DNA from: Rhodoferax sp.
GTDB lineage: Bacteria > Pseudomonadota > Gammaproteobacteria > Burkholderiales > Burkholderiaceae_C
Assembly: GCF_028714215.1 (NCBI RefSeq)
Contig: NZ_JAQTMS010000061.1
Span: 1-32,746 of the forward strand
Length of the DNA stretch: 32,746 nucleotides
Direction: 5' to 3'
Numbering within the stretch: position 1 is the first letter of the stretch; the number at the start of each line of letters is the position of its first letter. A program made the position numbers and the translations under genes. The notes under the pieces are model-generated. The model had not been told where the DNA came from. It made no database searches and saw nothing but the letters and a program-made list of their open reading frames with translations. Shown here in pieces: positions 6,097-14,500 of the stretch.

Positions 6097-7284
6097 CTAC
6101 TTCCGCCGGTTGGGTTGCCACAGCAGCAAGCCCAGTGCCGTGACGCTGAAGGCCATGCCGGCCAGGAAAGTGAAAGAAGCGCCAAACCGGTCCCACAGCA
6201 AACCGGCCAGGGCGCTGGCCAGCAACATGGCCAGGCCGCTCATCAGGTTGAAGAAACCGTAGGCGGTGCCGCGCAGATCGGCCGGCGCGCTGTCGGCCAC
6301 CATGGTGGCCAGCAAGCCCTGCGTCATCGCCATGTGCAGGCCCCACAGCACGATGCCGGCCCAGACCCAGACCCCTTGGTTGCCATAGGCCAGCAGTGCG
6401 TCGGCCGCTATCAGCAGCAGCAAGCCATAGGCCAGCAGCGTGCCGTGCGGCATTTTGTCGGCCAGCTTGCCAAACGGGTAGGCACAGGCGGCGTAAATCA
6501 GGTTCATGGCGATCAGCACCAGCGGTGTCCAGGCCAGGCCCAGGCCGCCTTGTTGCACGCGCAGCACCAGAAACGCCTCGCTGAAGCGCGCCAGCGTGAA
6601 CACCGCACCGATGCCCACCACCCACCAATAGTCGGCGCCGAGACGCAGCAGATTGGCGCGGCTGATCGGATTGCTGCGCAGCGCGCCAGCCTCCCGCTCG
6701 GGTTCCCGCACCCCCACAACCAGCAGTGCCACGCACAAGAAAGCGGGGATCGTGGCGACCCAGAACACGGCCCGGAAATCGTTGGCCCAAAGCAGCATCA
6801 AGCCCATGGCCAGCAAGGGGCCGAGGAAGGCGCCCACGGTATCGAGTGACTGGCGCAGCCCAAAGGCGGCGCCCCGCAGTGCGGGCGGTGTGATGTCGGC
6901 CACCAGGGCGTCGCGCGGGGCACCGCGAATGCCTTTGCCAACGCGGTCCATCAGGCGCGCACCAAAAACCGGACCGGCACTGCCGGCCAGTGCAAACAGG
7001 GGCTTGGAGAGGGCGCCCAAGCCGTAGCCGAAAACGGCCAGCGGTTTGCGTTTACCCCAGTAGTCGCTCAGGACGCCGGAAAATACTTTGACCATCAGCG
7101 CCGTCGCTTCCGCCGCGCCTTCCATCAGGCCCACCACGAAAACACTGGTGCCCAACGTGGTGACCAGAAAAACCGGCAGCAGGCTGTGAATCATCTCGCT
7201 GGAGACGTCCATCAGCAGACTGACAAAACCGAGAGCCCAGACGCTGCCGGGGATTTGTCTCAGGGTTTGGCCGGTCTGGGACAC
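6097..7284 (-). CDS. Major facilitator superfamily transporter
   Basis: A 395-residue MFS permease with about twelve hydrophobic segments. The loop between TM2 and TM3 carries FSGVLSDYWGKRKPL, a version of the MFS motif A (GxLaDrxGrkp), and RLMDRVGKGIRGAPRDALVAD follows TM4. This arrangement resembles a bacterial MFS group that often begins PxSVWALGFVSLLMDVSSEMIH; transported substrate is not known to me. The start is a GTG at 7284 (MSQTGQTLRQIPGSVWAL); no convincing Shine-Dalgarno is visible, so a slightly different start is possible. It lies 38 bases after purM on the same strand and probably shares its transcript. It is convergent with the PA2778-type gene (46-base gap). Confidence 0.85.
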   Translation of the reverse strand: MSQTGQTLRQIPGSVWALGFVSLLMDVSSEMIHSLLPVFLVTTLGTSVFVVGLMEGAAEATALMVKVFSGVLSDYWGKRKPLAVFGYGLGALSKPLFALAGSAGPVFGARLMDRVGKGIRGAPRDALVADITPPALRGAAFGLRQSLDTVGAFLGPLLAMGLMLLWANDFRAVFWVATIPAFLCVALLVVGVREPEREAGALRSNPISRANLLRLGADYWWVVGIGAVFTLARFSEAFLVLRVQQGGLGLAWTPLVLIAMNLIYAACAYPFGKLADKMPHGTLLAYGLLLLIAADALLAYGNQGVWVWAGIVLWGLHMAMTQGLLATMVADSAPADLRGTAYGFFNLMSGLAMLLASALAGLLWDRFGASFTFLAGMAFSVTALGLLLWQPNRRK

Positions 7285-7322
7285 TTGCGCAACCCGGGTT
7301 GCCGCCTTTCCTTGCTGGCGAC

Positions 7323-8366
7323 TCAGTCGACCCGCACTGCGGCGTCAGCACCGCGCGGAGCGATGGCGCCGATCCGGTACACCTGCTCGCCGGCGGCACG
7401 CAGCGTGGCGGCGCAGGCGTCGGCGTCGGCGGCAGCTATCACCAGCACCATGCCGATACCGTTGTTGAAAGTGCGGTTCATCTCGAAGTCGTCAATGCCG
7501 GCAGTGGCCTGCAGCCAGGCAAACAACTCGGATTTTGGCCAACTGCCCTTGACCAGATGCGCCGCCAAGCCTTCCGGCAAGACCCGCGGAATATTCTCCA
7601 GCAAGCCGCCGCCGGTGATGTGGGCCAGAGCCTTGACCGGGTGCCGGGCCAGCGCCGACAACACATTTTTCACATACAGCCGGGTCGGCTCCATGATGGC
7701 TTGCCGGAACGGCTTGCCGTCCAACGTGGCGGGCAGGTTGCCGGCCGCGCGTTGCAGGCATTTGCGCACCAGGGAAAAACCATTCGAGTGCACGCCGCTG
7801 GATGCCAGGCCCAGCACCACATCGCCGGCCAGGACCGTGGAACCATTGAGGATTTTCGATTTTTCGACGGCACCGACGCAAAAACCCGCCAGGTCGTACT
7901 CGCCGGCCGGGTACATGCCCGGCATCTCCGCCGTTTCACCGCCAATCAAGGCACAGCCGGACATCTCGCAGCCGCGGGCGATGCCGCCCACCACGGCGGC
8001 GGCAGTCTCGACATCGAGCTTGCCGCAGGCAAAATAGTCCAGAAAGAACAGCGGCTCGGCCCCTTGCACCAGCACGTCATTGACGCTCATGGCCACCAGG
8101 TCGATGCCCACCGTATCGTGCATGGCCCACTCGAAAGCCAGTTTGAGCTTGGTGCCGACACCGTCGGTGCCGCTCACCAGCACCGGTTCCCGGTAGCGTT
8201 TGGGCACCTCGAACAAGGCGCCAAAGCCACCGATGCCGGCCAGCACGCCTTCGCGCATGGTTTTCCTGGCCAGCGGCTTGATGCGTTCGACCAAGGCATC
8301 ACCGGCGTCAATGTCAACACCGGCGTCTTTGTAGGACAGGGGGGAGGAAGCGTTAGTTGTGGTCAT
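7323..8366 (-). CDS. purM: Phosphoribosylformylglycinamidine cyclo-ligase (AIR synthetase)
   Basis: A 347-residue ATP-dependent enzyme that closes the imidazole ring in de novo purine synthesis (FGAM to AIR). The N-terminus SYKDAGVDIDAGDALVERIKP, the LVSGTDGVGTKLKLAFEW nucleotide region, DLVAMSVNDVLVQGAEPLFFLDYFA, ALIGGETAEMPGMY and HITGGGLLENIPRVLPEGL are all hallmarks of PurM, and length is normal. The ATG at 8364-8366 gives the standard N-terminus. It is divergent from the AI-2E family gene across a 92-base gap that contains a perfect inverted repeat (8401-8417), which might be involved in control of either gene. An MFS transporter follows 38 bases downstream. Confidence 0.97.
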   Translation of the reverse strand: MTTTNASSPLSYKDAGVDIDAGDALVERIKPLARKTMREGVLAGIGGFGALFEVPKRYREPVLVSGTDGVGTKLKLAFEWAMHDTVGIDLVAMSVNDVLVQGAEPLFFLDYFACGKLDVETAAAVVGGIARGCEMSGCALIGGETAEMPGMYPAGEYDLAGFCVGAVEKSKILNGSTVLAGDVVLGLASSGVHSNGFSLVRKCLQRAAGNLPATLDGKPFRQAIMEPTRLYVKNVLSALARHPVKALAHITGGGLLENIPRVLPEGLAAHLVKGSWPKSELFAWLQATAGIDDFEMNRTFNNGIGMVLVIAAADADACAATLRAAGEQVYRIGAIAPRGADAAVRVD

Positions 8367-8400
8367 GTGCAGTGCGTTGGAAACGGGGCTGGGCCGGGAG

Positions 8401-8422
8401 ATCGGGCAGAGCCCGATAGAAT
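8401..8422 (+). promoter_or_regulatory. Inverted repeat next to a -10 element in the purM / AI-2E intergenic region
   Basis: ATCGGGC AGA GCCCGAT (8401-8417) is a perfect seven-base inverted repeat with a three-base centre, overlapping by one base a TAGAAT -10-like hexamer (8417-8422) read toward the AI-2E family gene. No good -35 box stands upstream. The palindrome could be an operator, but no specific regulator is recognised. Confidence 0.4.
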
Positions 8423-8458
8423 TGGTGCTGATTTTACGGGTTCGAACCGGCCATCTGC

Positions 8459-9541
8459 ATGCAACTTACTTCCACTCAAAAAAGAGCCGCCGCCTGGGCC
8501 TTGATCGGGCTTGGCATTGGCTTTGCAGTGTGGCTGCTGGCGCCGGTACTGACACCTTTTGTCGTGGCGGCGGTCCTGGCCTATGCCTTGACGCCCTTGG
8601 TGGATAGTCTCGGCGTTGCCGGGCGCGGTCACGTGCCACGCGTGCTGGCGGTGCTGCTGGTGGAACTGGTGTTCATCGTCCTGGTGCTGGGAATTGCGTT
8701 GCTCATAGTGCCGATTCTGGCCAAGGAATTACCCCAGATGCGCGAGCAGGTACCGGTGTTGCTGGATGACCTGAATGCCTGGCTGAAACCTTTTTTGGCG
8801 CAGTTCGGTCTGAATGTCTCGCTGGACGTGGCCAGCATCAAAGCCTTCGCCTTGAAATACTTCAGCGCCAATGCCGAAGACACCCTGGCTTCGGTCATGA
8901 GCTCGCTCAGGCTCGGTGGCAGTGTCGCGTTTACGGTTTTCAGCAATGCCATATTGATCCCGGTGGCTCTGTTCTATCTGTTGATGGACTGGCACCGGTT
9001 TGTGGCACGCCTGCTTGAATTCGTGCCGCCGCGCGGGCGCGCCGCTTACGACAGTTTTACCAATGAGGCCGATGCGGTGCTGGGCCAGTACCTGCGCGGC
9101 CAACTGCTGGTGATGGCGGTGCTGGCGGTCTACTACAGCGCCGGCCTGGCCTTGTTTGGTCTGGACCTGGCCTTGCCGATCGGTATTTTTACCGGCCTGG
9201 CGGTGTTTGTGCCCTACGTCGGCTTTGGCCTGGGTTTGATTCTGGCCTTGCTGGCCGGCCTGCTGGAGTTTGCCGCCAGTGCCGGTGCCGCGCAGGCCCT
9301 GATCATGGTGGCCGTGGTGTATGGCCTGGGCCAGTTGCTTGAGGGTTTTTTCCTGACACCGCGGCTGGTCGGCCAACGCATCGGACTGCATCCCCTGGCG
9401 GTGCTTTTTGCCCTGCTGGCGTTTGGCCAACTGCTGGGCTTCGTCGGTGTCTTGATTGCCTTGCCTGCCAGCGCGGTGCTGCTGGTGGCGATACGACGAG
9501 CGCAAGCGCGTTACCGTGGCAGCAAGCTCTATCTGGGATGA
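8459..9541 (+). CDS. AI-2E family transporter (PerM/TqsA-like permease)
   Basis: A 360-residue polytopic inner-membrane protein. It begins with two hydrophobic segments (about 12-46, containing VLTPFVVAAVLAYALTPLVD), a third segment (64-86), then a soluble amphipathic stretch (about 90-150), and a C-terminal block of further membrane segments with the family signature FVPYVGFGLGLILALLAGLLEF and GQLLEGFFLTPRLVGQRIGLHPLAVLFALLAFGQLLG. The family includes TqsA (autoinducer-2 export) and PerM, but substrates of most members are unknown. It is placed directly upstream of hda (10-base gap), and the hda ribosome binding site overlaps its stop, so the two are likely co-transcribed; this neighbourhood is typical in proteobacteria, as with perM-hda. 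The ATG at 8459 is chosen as the first Met; no strong Shine-Dalgarno is seen. Confidence 0.92.
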   Translation: MQLTSTQKRAAAWALIGLGIGFAVWLLAPVLTPFVVAAVLAYALTPLVDSLGVAGRGHVPRVLAVLLVELVFIVLVLGIALLIVPILAKELPQMREQVPVLLDDLNAWLKPFLAQFGLNVSLDVASIKAFALKYFSANAEDTLASVMSSLRLGGSVAFTVFSNAILIPVALFYLLMDWHRFVARLLEFVPPRGRAAYDSFTNEADAVLGQYLRGQLLVMAVLAVYYSAGLALFGLDLALPIGIFTGLAVFVPYVGFGLGLILALLAGLLEFAASAGAAQALIMVAVVYGLGQLLEGFFLTPRLVGQRIGLHPLAVLFALLAFGQLLGFVGVLIALPASAVLLVAIRRAQARYRGSKLYLG

Positions 9542-9551
9542 GGAGGCCGGC

Positions 9552-10241
9552 ATGAAGCAGATCGCTCTTGACATCGGCCTGGCCACCGGTCCCACCCTGG
9601 CGAATTTTTTCGCCGGCCCCAATGAAGCTGCCCTCAGACACCTGGAACTGTGGCTCGGGTCGGCAAAGTCAGGCGCTATGGCGCGCTCGCCGGTGCCGAC
9701 CTACCTGTGGGGCGGCGCGGGCAGCGGCAAGACGCATCTGCTGAAGGCGGTGCAGGACGCCTTGCGCGAGCAGGGCGCCAGTTCCGGCTGGCTCGATGCC
9801 GGCGTGCTGGACCCCCCTGAATTCAGGGAGGATTGGGCGGCCGTGCTGATGGACGACGTCCACCTGTACACCGCCCAGCAGCAGCACGCCGCCTTCAACT
9901 GGTTCATCAATGCGCAAACCCACCAGCGCGGCGTGCTGGCCGCAGGGGCCATGCCGCCCACCGAGTTGAAGTTGCGTGATGACTTGAGAACCCGTTTCGG
10001 CTGGGGTCATGTTTTTCAGTTGCAGTTGCTCAGTGAAGCGGAGCGGCGCGCCGTCTTGCGCCAGGCTGCCGATGCCCGCGGCGTGTTCTTGGGCGACGAG
10101 GTGATGGACTTCATGCTGACGCGCTTCAGCCGCGATCTGGGCAGCCTGATGGAATTGCTGGAACTGATCGACGGCTACGCCTTGCAGACCAAGCGCGCCA
10201 TCACCATTCCGCTGATCAAAGCCATGATGGAAGACTCCTGA
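9552..10241 (+). CDS. hda: DnaA regulatory inactivator Hda
   Basis: A 229-residue DnaA-related AAA+ protein. Hda, with the DNA-loaded sliding clamp, stimulates ATP hydrolysis by DnaA and so prevents re-initiation of replication. The N-terminus MKQIALDIGL contains a Q-x-x-L-x-I segment consistent with the clamp-binding motif of Hda. The Walker A motif GGAGSGKT spans residues 54-61, Walker B reads VLMDDVHLY, and the lid helices end the protein. It lacks the DNA-binding domain IV of DnaA, which separates it from DnaA itself. The start is the ATG at 9552, preceded by an ideal AGGAGG at 9540-9545; the open frame upstream lies over the preceding gene and is spurious. It is followed four bases later by the HAD phosphatase. 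Confidence 0.94.
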   Translation: MKQIALDIGLATGPTLANFFAGPNEAALRHLELWLGSAKSGAMARSPVPTYLWGGAGSGKTHLLKAVQDALREQGASSGWLDAGVLDPPEFREDWAAVLMDDVHLYTAQQQHAAFNWFINAQTHQRGVLAAGAMPPTELKLRDDLRTRFGWGHVFQLQLLSEAERRAVLRQAADARGVFLGDEVMDFMLTRFSRDLGSLMELLELIDGYALQTKRAITIPLIKAMMEDS

Positions 10242-10245
10242 ACGC

Positions 10246-10920
10246 ATGAAACTGGCTCTGTTCGACCTTGATCACACCTTGTTGCCGATCGACTCCGACT
10301 ATGCGTGGGGTGTTTTTACCACCACCATCGGCTGGACCGATCCGATCGATTTCAGTCGCCGCAACGACGAATTTTTTGCCCATTACAAGGCTGGCACACT
10401 CGATATCCACGATTACGTGCGCTTTGCCACCGAGGCGCTGCGGCGTCACGGTGCCGTCCAGGCGCAGGCAGCGCACGCCCAGTTCATGCGTTCGGTGGTT
10501 CAGCCCGCCATCCAGCCACAGGCGCTGGCGCTGGTTCGCCAGCATCAACTGGCGGGCGACGAAGTGGTGATCGTGACGGCCACCAATGAATTTGTGACGC
10601 GCCCGATTGCACAGGCTTTTGGCGTCGCCGAATTGATTGCGGTGGAACTGGAGCGCGACAGCGCCGCCGGCGGCAGCGGTTGGATTACCGGCGAGATCAA
10701 GGGCACTCCGTCGGCCCGCGAGGGCAAGGTGGCACGGGTTGCGCAGTGGCTGGCCCAGCGCGAGTTGAGCTGGGCCGATGTGGAGAGCACTTTTTATACC
10801 GATTCGATCAACGATTTGAGTCTGCTCGAAAAAGTGAACCACCCGGTGGCCACCAATCCGGACCAGCGCCTGCGTGCCATGGCCAACGAGCGCGGATGGC
10901 GCATACTGGACCTGTTTTGA
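10246..10920 (+). CDS. HAD-IB family phosphatase (SerB-like)
   Basis: A 224-residue HAD superfamily hydrolase. Motif I is FDLDHTLL with the nucleophile Asp7 and acid Asp9, motif II is VIVTATNEF, a conserved Lys lies in the REGKVARV segment, and motif IV is YTDSINDLSLL. The helical cap inserted after motif I makes it type C1, subfamily IB, which includes phosphoserine phosphatase and related enzymes. Relatives of this size next to hda and pcnB are commonly annotated as HAD-IB hydrolases, and some HAD-IB proteins act on histidinol phosphate or phosphoserine, but substrate cannot be read from the sequence. Start at ATG 10246, four bases after hda; the two are surely in one operon. A dispersed repeat separates it from pcnB. 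Confidence 0.9.
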   Translation: MKLALFDLDHTLLPIDSDYAWGVFTTTIGWTDPIDFSRRNDEFFAHYKAGTLDIHDYVRFATEALRRHGAVQAQAAHAQFMRSVVQPAIQPQALALVRQHQLAGDEVVIVTATNEFVTRPIAQAFGVAELIAVELERDSAAGGSGWITGEIKGTPSAREGKVARVAQWLAQRELSWADVESTFYTDSINDLSLLEKVNHPVATNPDQRLRAMANERGWRILDLF

Positions 10921-10922
10921 GT

Positions 10923-10972
10923 TTGAGGACAAAGGCGGCGCGCCATGGGGTGTGCGGTCGGTCCCACAAGGT
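10923..10972 (+). repeat. Dispersed intergenic repeat, copy 2
   Basis: The counterpart of 1471-1521, aligned over ~50 bases with one gap; the 3' core TGCGGTCGGTCCCACAAGGT (10953-10972) differs from copy 1 at a single base. It fills almost the whole 63-base gap between the HAD gene and pcnB and starts three bases after the HAD stop. Its AAGG end sits 12-15 bases before the pcnB ATG and may double as that gene's ribosome binding site. Confidence 0.6.
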
Positions 10973-10983
10973 TAGTGAATTAA

Positions 10984-12588
10984 ATGATTAAAAAATTTAT
11001 CGAAAAACTGCTGGGCAAGTCGCCGGCAACGGCAAAAGGCAAAAAGCAGCAGTTTGGCAAACGCGAGGAAGTCGGTGTTGCCGCCCACGGCATTGACCCG
11101 GCTTTGGTCGACGAGCGGGCTCTCAATGTGGTGCGCACCCTTAAAAATGCCGGCTTTGAAGCCTATATCGTGGGCGGTGCGGTACGCGACTTGATGGTCG
11201 GTCTGCGACCCAAAGATTTTGACGTCGCCACCAACGCGACGCCGGAGCAGGTCAAGGGCTTGTTCCGACGCGCCTTTATCATCGGCCGGCGCTTTCGCAT
11301 CGTGCATGTGGTGTACGGACGCGGGCGGGAAAACGAGGTGATCGAGGTCTCCACCTTCCGCGCCTACATGGATAACGCGGCGGCGGAAGCGGTAACCGGC
11401 AACGAGCGCACCAGCAAGAACGAACTGGCCGGCATGAAGCATGCGGTGGACGCGTCGGGCCGGGTGCTGCGCGACAACGTCTGGGGTCCGCAGGAAGAGG
11501 ATGCAGTGCGGCGCGATTTCACCATCAACGCCATGTACTACGACCCGGAAGCCCAGATCGTGGTGGATTATCACAATGGCATCAGGGACGCCAAGAAACG
11601 CATCATTCGCATGATTGGCGACCCGGCCACGCGCTACCGGGAAGACCCGGTGCGCATCATCCGCGCCGTGCGCTTCGCCGCCAAGCTCAGCGCCCTGGGT
11701 TTCCAGCTGGAGGCGAAAACCGCCGCCCCGCTGATCAAGTCGCAGGAGCTGTTGGCCGAGGTGCCGCAAAGCCGCTTGTTCGATGAAATGCTCAAACTGC
11801 TGCAAACCGGTCATGCCATGGCGTCGATCGAACAACTCAGGGCGCTGGGCCTGGCGCGCGGCATTTATCCGCTGCTGGATGTGGTGGTGGAGCGCGCTGA
11901 CCAGATCTTTGTCAAAGCCGCTTTGCAGGACACCGATCGCCGGGTCGGCGAGGGCAAGCCGGTGGCGCCCAGCTTCCTGCTGGCCTGCGCCCTGTGGGCC
12001 GATGTGCGCGATGGCTGGGCGCAAAGGATCGCCCAGCGACAGCACGCGCACCCGGCCTTGCAGGAGGCGATCGACGATGTCTTCAATGCCCGCATCGGCG
12101 ATGTCTCGGGTCGCGGCAAACTGGCGGCGGACATGCGCGAAATCTGGATGCTGCAGCCGCGCTTTGAGAAGCGCATCGGCAGCACCCCGTTTGGCCTGGT
12201 GGAGCAGCCGCGTTTTCGCGCCGCCTTCGACTTCATGCGCTTGCGCGCCGACGCCGGAGAGATTGACGAGGTACTGGCCGACTGGTGGCAGGAATTCAGC
12301 CTGGCCGACGACAACCTGCGCCAGGACATGGTGGACCAGGTACGGGAGGAACAATTGCGGCGACCGCGCGCACCCCGGGTGCACAAGGTGGCGGCGCCGG
12401 GCAGCGGCGTGCGCGATGCTGGCGCGGGGCCCAACCCTGAGGGCGGCGACGGTCCCAGGCCGACGCCATCCGACGCCGGCATCGACGCTCCGGCGGAGGG
12501 CGCAGAGGCGCCTAAAAAACGGCGTCGCCGCCGGCGCTCCAGTGGCCCCCGCGGCGGCGCTGAACAGAGCCCTGAGACAGGCGCTTGA
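10984..12588 (+). CDS. pcnB: Poly(A) polymerase I
   Basis: A 534-residue nucleotidyltransferase that adds 3' poly(A) tails to RNA and thereby promotes decay. The catalytic head has GGAVRD (64-69) and the metal-binding pair D78 and D80 in KDFDVATNATPEQV. FRRAFIIGRRFRIVHV and RRDFTINAMYYDP follow, then the RNA-binding neck (EDPVRIIRAVRFAAKL). A Lys/Arg-rich, low-complexity tail after about residue 455 ends in KKRRRRRRSSGPRGG, as is usual for PcnB of this group. The presence of the long arginine tail and the N-terminal extension separates it from CCA-adding enzymes of the same superfamily. ATG at 10984. Its stop is adjacent to the folK start region. It lies downstream of hda and the HAD gene, probably the same transcription unit. 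Confidence 0.94.
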   Translation: MIKKFIEKLLGKSPATAKGKKQQFGKREEVGVAAHGIDPALVDERALNVVRTLKNAGFEAYIVGGAVRDLMVGLRPKDFDVATNATPEQVKGLFRRAFIIGRRFRIVHVVYGRGRENEVIEVSTFRAYMDNAAAEAVTGNERTSKNELAGMKHAVDASGRVLRDNVWGPQEEDAVRRDFTINAMYYDPEAQIVVDYHNGIRDAKKRIIRMIGDPATRYREDPVRIIRAVRFAAKLSALGFQLEAKTAAPLIKSQELLAEVPQSRLFDEMLKLLQTGHAMASIEQLRALGLARGIYPLLDVVVERADQIFVKAALQDTDRRVGEGKPVAPSFLLACALWADVRDGWAQRIAQRQHAHPALQEAIDDVFNARIGDVSGRGKLAADMREIWMLQPRFEKRIGSTPFGLVEQPRFRAAFDFMRLRADAGEIDEVLADWWQEFSLADDNLRQDMVDQVREEQLRRPRAPRVHKVAAPGSGVRDAGAGPNPEGGDGPRPTPSDAGIDAPAEGAEAPKKRRRRRRSSGPRGGAEQSPETGA

Positions 12589-12596
12589 GGAGCGCC

Positions 12597-13061
12597 GTGC
12601 GCGCCAGCGTCACCGCCTATATCGCCCTGGGCGCCAATCTGGGCGACCCGGCGGCAAACCTGCTCCAGGCCCTGGATGACATTGCCGCCATCCCGGGTGT
12701 GCTGCTGGTGAAGCGCTCGTCCCTGTACCGCAGCGCGCCGCTGGCGGCCAGCGGGCCGGACTATGTCAATGCGGTGGCCGAGATACAAACCATCCTGAGC
12801 GCACCGGCGTTGTTGGCCGCCCTGCAACGGCTTGAGCAATTGGCCGGGCGCCAGCGTCCCAGCCACAATGCGCCGCGCACCCTGGACCTGGATTTGTTAA
12901 TCTATGGTGATGCCAGCATGGTCAGCGAGACCCTGGTCATTCCGCATCCGCGCCTGACCGAGCGCGCCTTTGTGCTGCTGCCGCTGGCCGAGATTGCGCC
13001 GCAGCGCGTGACTGCCGCGCAATTGCAGGCAGTCCGGGGGCAGGCCATCGAGCGGCTTTAA
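12597..13061 (+). CDS. folK: 2-amino-4-hydroxy-6-hydroxymethyldihydropteridine pyrophosphokinase
   Basis: HPPK transfers pyrophosphate from ATP to the pterin in folate synthesis. The 154-residue frame contains YIALGANLGDPAANL near the N-terminus, RSSLYRSAPL, the core signature PRTLDLDLLIYGD, and IPHPRLTERAFVLLPLAEIAP. I chose the GTG at 12597, with AGGAG five bases before it; a TTG at 12585 overlapping the pcnB stop is an alternative giving 158 residues. No ATG is available. pcnB followed by folK is a common pair in proteobacteria. The gene is convergent with ridA, only nine bases apart, leaving no room for separate classical terminators. Confidence 0.92.
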   Translation: MRASVTAYIALGANLGDPAANLLQALDDIAAIPGVLLVKRSSLYRSAPLAASGPDYVNAVAEIQTILSAPALLAALQRLEQLAGRQRPSHNAPRTLDLDLLIYGDASMVSETLVIPHPRLTERAFVLLPLAEIAPQRVTAAQLQAVRGQAIERL

Positions 13062-13070
13062 GACCCGGCT

Positions 13071-13526
13071 CTAAGCCAGCTCGGCGATCATCTCGATTTC
13101 AACGCAGGCGCCCATCGGGACCTGCGCCACGCCAAAAGCGCTGCGGGCGTGCGCGCCCTTGGCGCCAAAGACCTCGCCGATCAATTCACTGGCACCGTTG
13201 GTCACCAGATGCTGCTCGGTGAAGTCGCCCGTCGAATTGACCAGCGACATCAGCTTGACGATGCACTTGACGCGGTTGAGGTCGCCGACGGCCGCGTGCA
13301 GCGTGCCCATCAAATCGATGGCAATGCCGCGCGCCGCCGCCTGGCCGTCGGCGGTGCTGATGTTTTTACCGAATTGTCCGACCCAGGGTTTGCCGTCTTT
13401 TTTGGCAATGTGCCCGCTTAAAAAGACCAGGTTGCCGGTCTGCACAAAAGGCACGTAGGCCGCCGCCGGTAGGGCCACCGGTGGCAGTGTGATATTGAGT
13501 TGGGCGAGTTTGGCGTAAATGCTCAT
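13071..13526 (-). CDS. RidA family protein (YjgF/YER057c/UK114)
   Basis: A 151-residue protein of the RidA family, whose best known members deaminate reactive enamine/imine intermediates released by PLP enzymes. Conserved parts are LVFLSGHIAKKDGKPWVG, the KCIVKLMSLVNSTGDF strand-helix region and the C-terminal HARSAFGVAQVPMGACVEIE, in which Arg128 aligns with the substrate-carboxylate Arg of active RidA and Glu143 with the following acidic residue. It is longer at the N-terminus than E. coli RidA (128 residues) and belongs to the subgroup with a MSIYAKLAQLNI-type start, so it is not certain that it is the true RidA deaminase. The ATG at 13524-13526 is preceded by AAGGAA. The transglutaminase gene upstream on the same strand ends 56 bases before it. 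Confidence 0.9.
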   Translation of the reverse strand: MSIYAKLAQLNITLPPVALPAAAYVPFVQTGNLVFLSGHIAKKDGKPWVGQFGKNISTADGQAAARGIAIDLMGTLHAAVGDLNRVKCIVKLMSLVNSTGDFTEQHLVTNGASELIGEVFGAKGAHARSAFGVAQVPMGACVEIEMIAELA

Positions 13527-13582
13527 GCTGTTTCCTTGAGTTGAAGTTGAGGTATGAAATCAGGTTTGATTCTGCGAGCGGG

Positions 13583-14500
13583 TCATTCCTTGGCTAGGGC
13601 AGGCATGGCGGACAGGGCTTCCACGGTAACCCCGACCGCCAGTGTGTGGCTGGCACCACCATGGATCACCCCGCGCAGCGGCGACACATCGGAAAAATCG
13701 CGTCCGATGGCCAATGTTACATAGTCTTCCCCGGGTGAATGCCAGCCGCAACGCCGGTTGGTGGGGTCGAAATCGCACCAACGCTGACCGGCCGGCAGGT
13801 CCGGCGCATAGACCGCAACCCAGGCATGGGATGCGTCGCCGCCCTGGAGCTTGACGCTGCCGGGCGCCGGCTGGGTCAGCAAATAGCCGCTGACATAGCG
13901 TGCCGCGACACCCATGCTGCGCAGACAGGCGATCATGATGTGGGCGAAGTCTTGGCAGACCCCTTTGCGCTGCTGCAGGGCTTGCAGTGCCGGCGTGTTG
14001 ATCTGCGTGCTCTGGCTTTCGTAGACAAAGTCGGTGTGAATACGCTGCATCAAATCCTGCGCCGCCGCCAGCACACTGCGGCCGGGCACAAAACTGGGCC
14101 GTGCATAGTCCTCGAACTCGGACCTCCTGGGGCAAAAAGGCGAGGCAAAGACAAACTCGGTCGCGGCGTCATAGGGGCGGCCTGACCGATACCGGAACTG
14201 CTCCCGGGTTTGCTCCCAACTGATGCTGGAGAAAGGCAACCCGCGTGTCTGGGTGGCAACCACACTGCGCGCCAGCACATCCAGCTGGGTGTGCGGCGTC
14301 TGGAGGGAAAAAAAGCAGCGCGGATTGCCAAAAACATCAAGTGTCTGGGTCATATGGGCCGGCGTCGGGCTGATCAGCAACGAATGGCTCAAGAGCTGCT
14401 GATAGCGGTTGCTGACCGGCTGCAGATAGGCCACGTGCTGGGCCGTTTCCACCGCCGGCAGGTAGTCATAGCGGGTTTGATGGGTGATCTGCAGCTTCAT
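13583..14500 (-). CDS. Transglutaminase-like protease-fold protein
   Basis: A 305-residue protein with an N-terminal beta-rich domain (MKLQITHQTRYDYLPAVETA...) followed by a transglutaminase-core domain. The catalytic triad is visible: Cys182 in KGVCQDFAHIMIACLRSMG, His225 in DASHAWVAVYAPD and Asp245 in WCDFDPTNRR. This is the bacterial DUF-type transglutaminase family that is almost always encoded next to circularly permuted ATP-grasp and alpha-E proteins, and comparative genomics has proposed that the set makes and cleaves small peptide tags or amide bonds. No member of this exact subfamily is characterised as far as I know. Its ATG overlaps the stop of the ATP-grasp gene (ATGA), so the two are translated together. 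Confidence 0.9.
   Translation of the reverse strand: MKLQITHQTRYDYLPAVETAQHVAYLQPVSNRYQQLLSHSLLISPTPAHMTQTLDVFGNPRCFFSLQTPHTQLDVLARSVVATQTRGLPFSSISWEQTREQFRYRSGRPYDAATEFVFASPFCPRRSEFEDYARPSFVPGRSVLAAAQDLMQRIHTDFVYESQSTQINTPALQALQQRKGVCQDFAHIMIACLRSMGVAARYVSGYLLTQPAPGSVKLQGGDASHAWVAVYAPDLPAGQRWCDFDPTNRRCGWHSPGEDYVTLAIGRDFSDVSPLRGVIHGGASHTLAVGVTVEALSAMPALAKE

Noticed and set aside
10972..12384. 470-codon minus-strand open frame opposite pcnB
   Set aside because: Antisense to poly(A) polymerase with strong catalytic motifs; product is His/Gln/Val-rich and unrecognisable.
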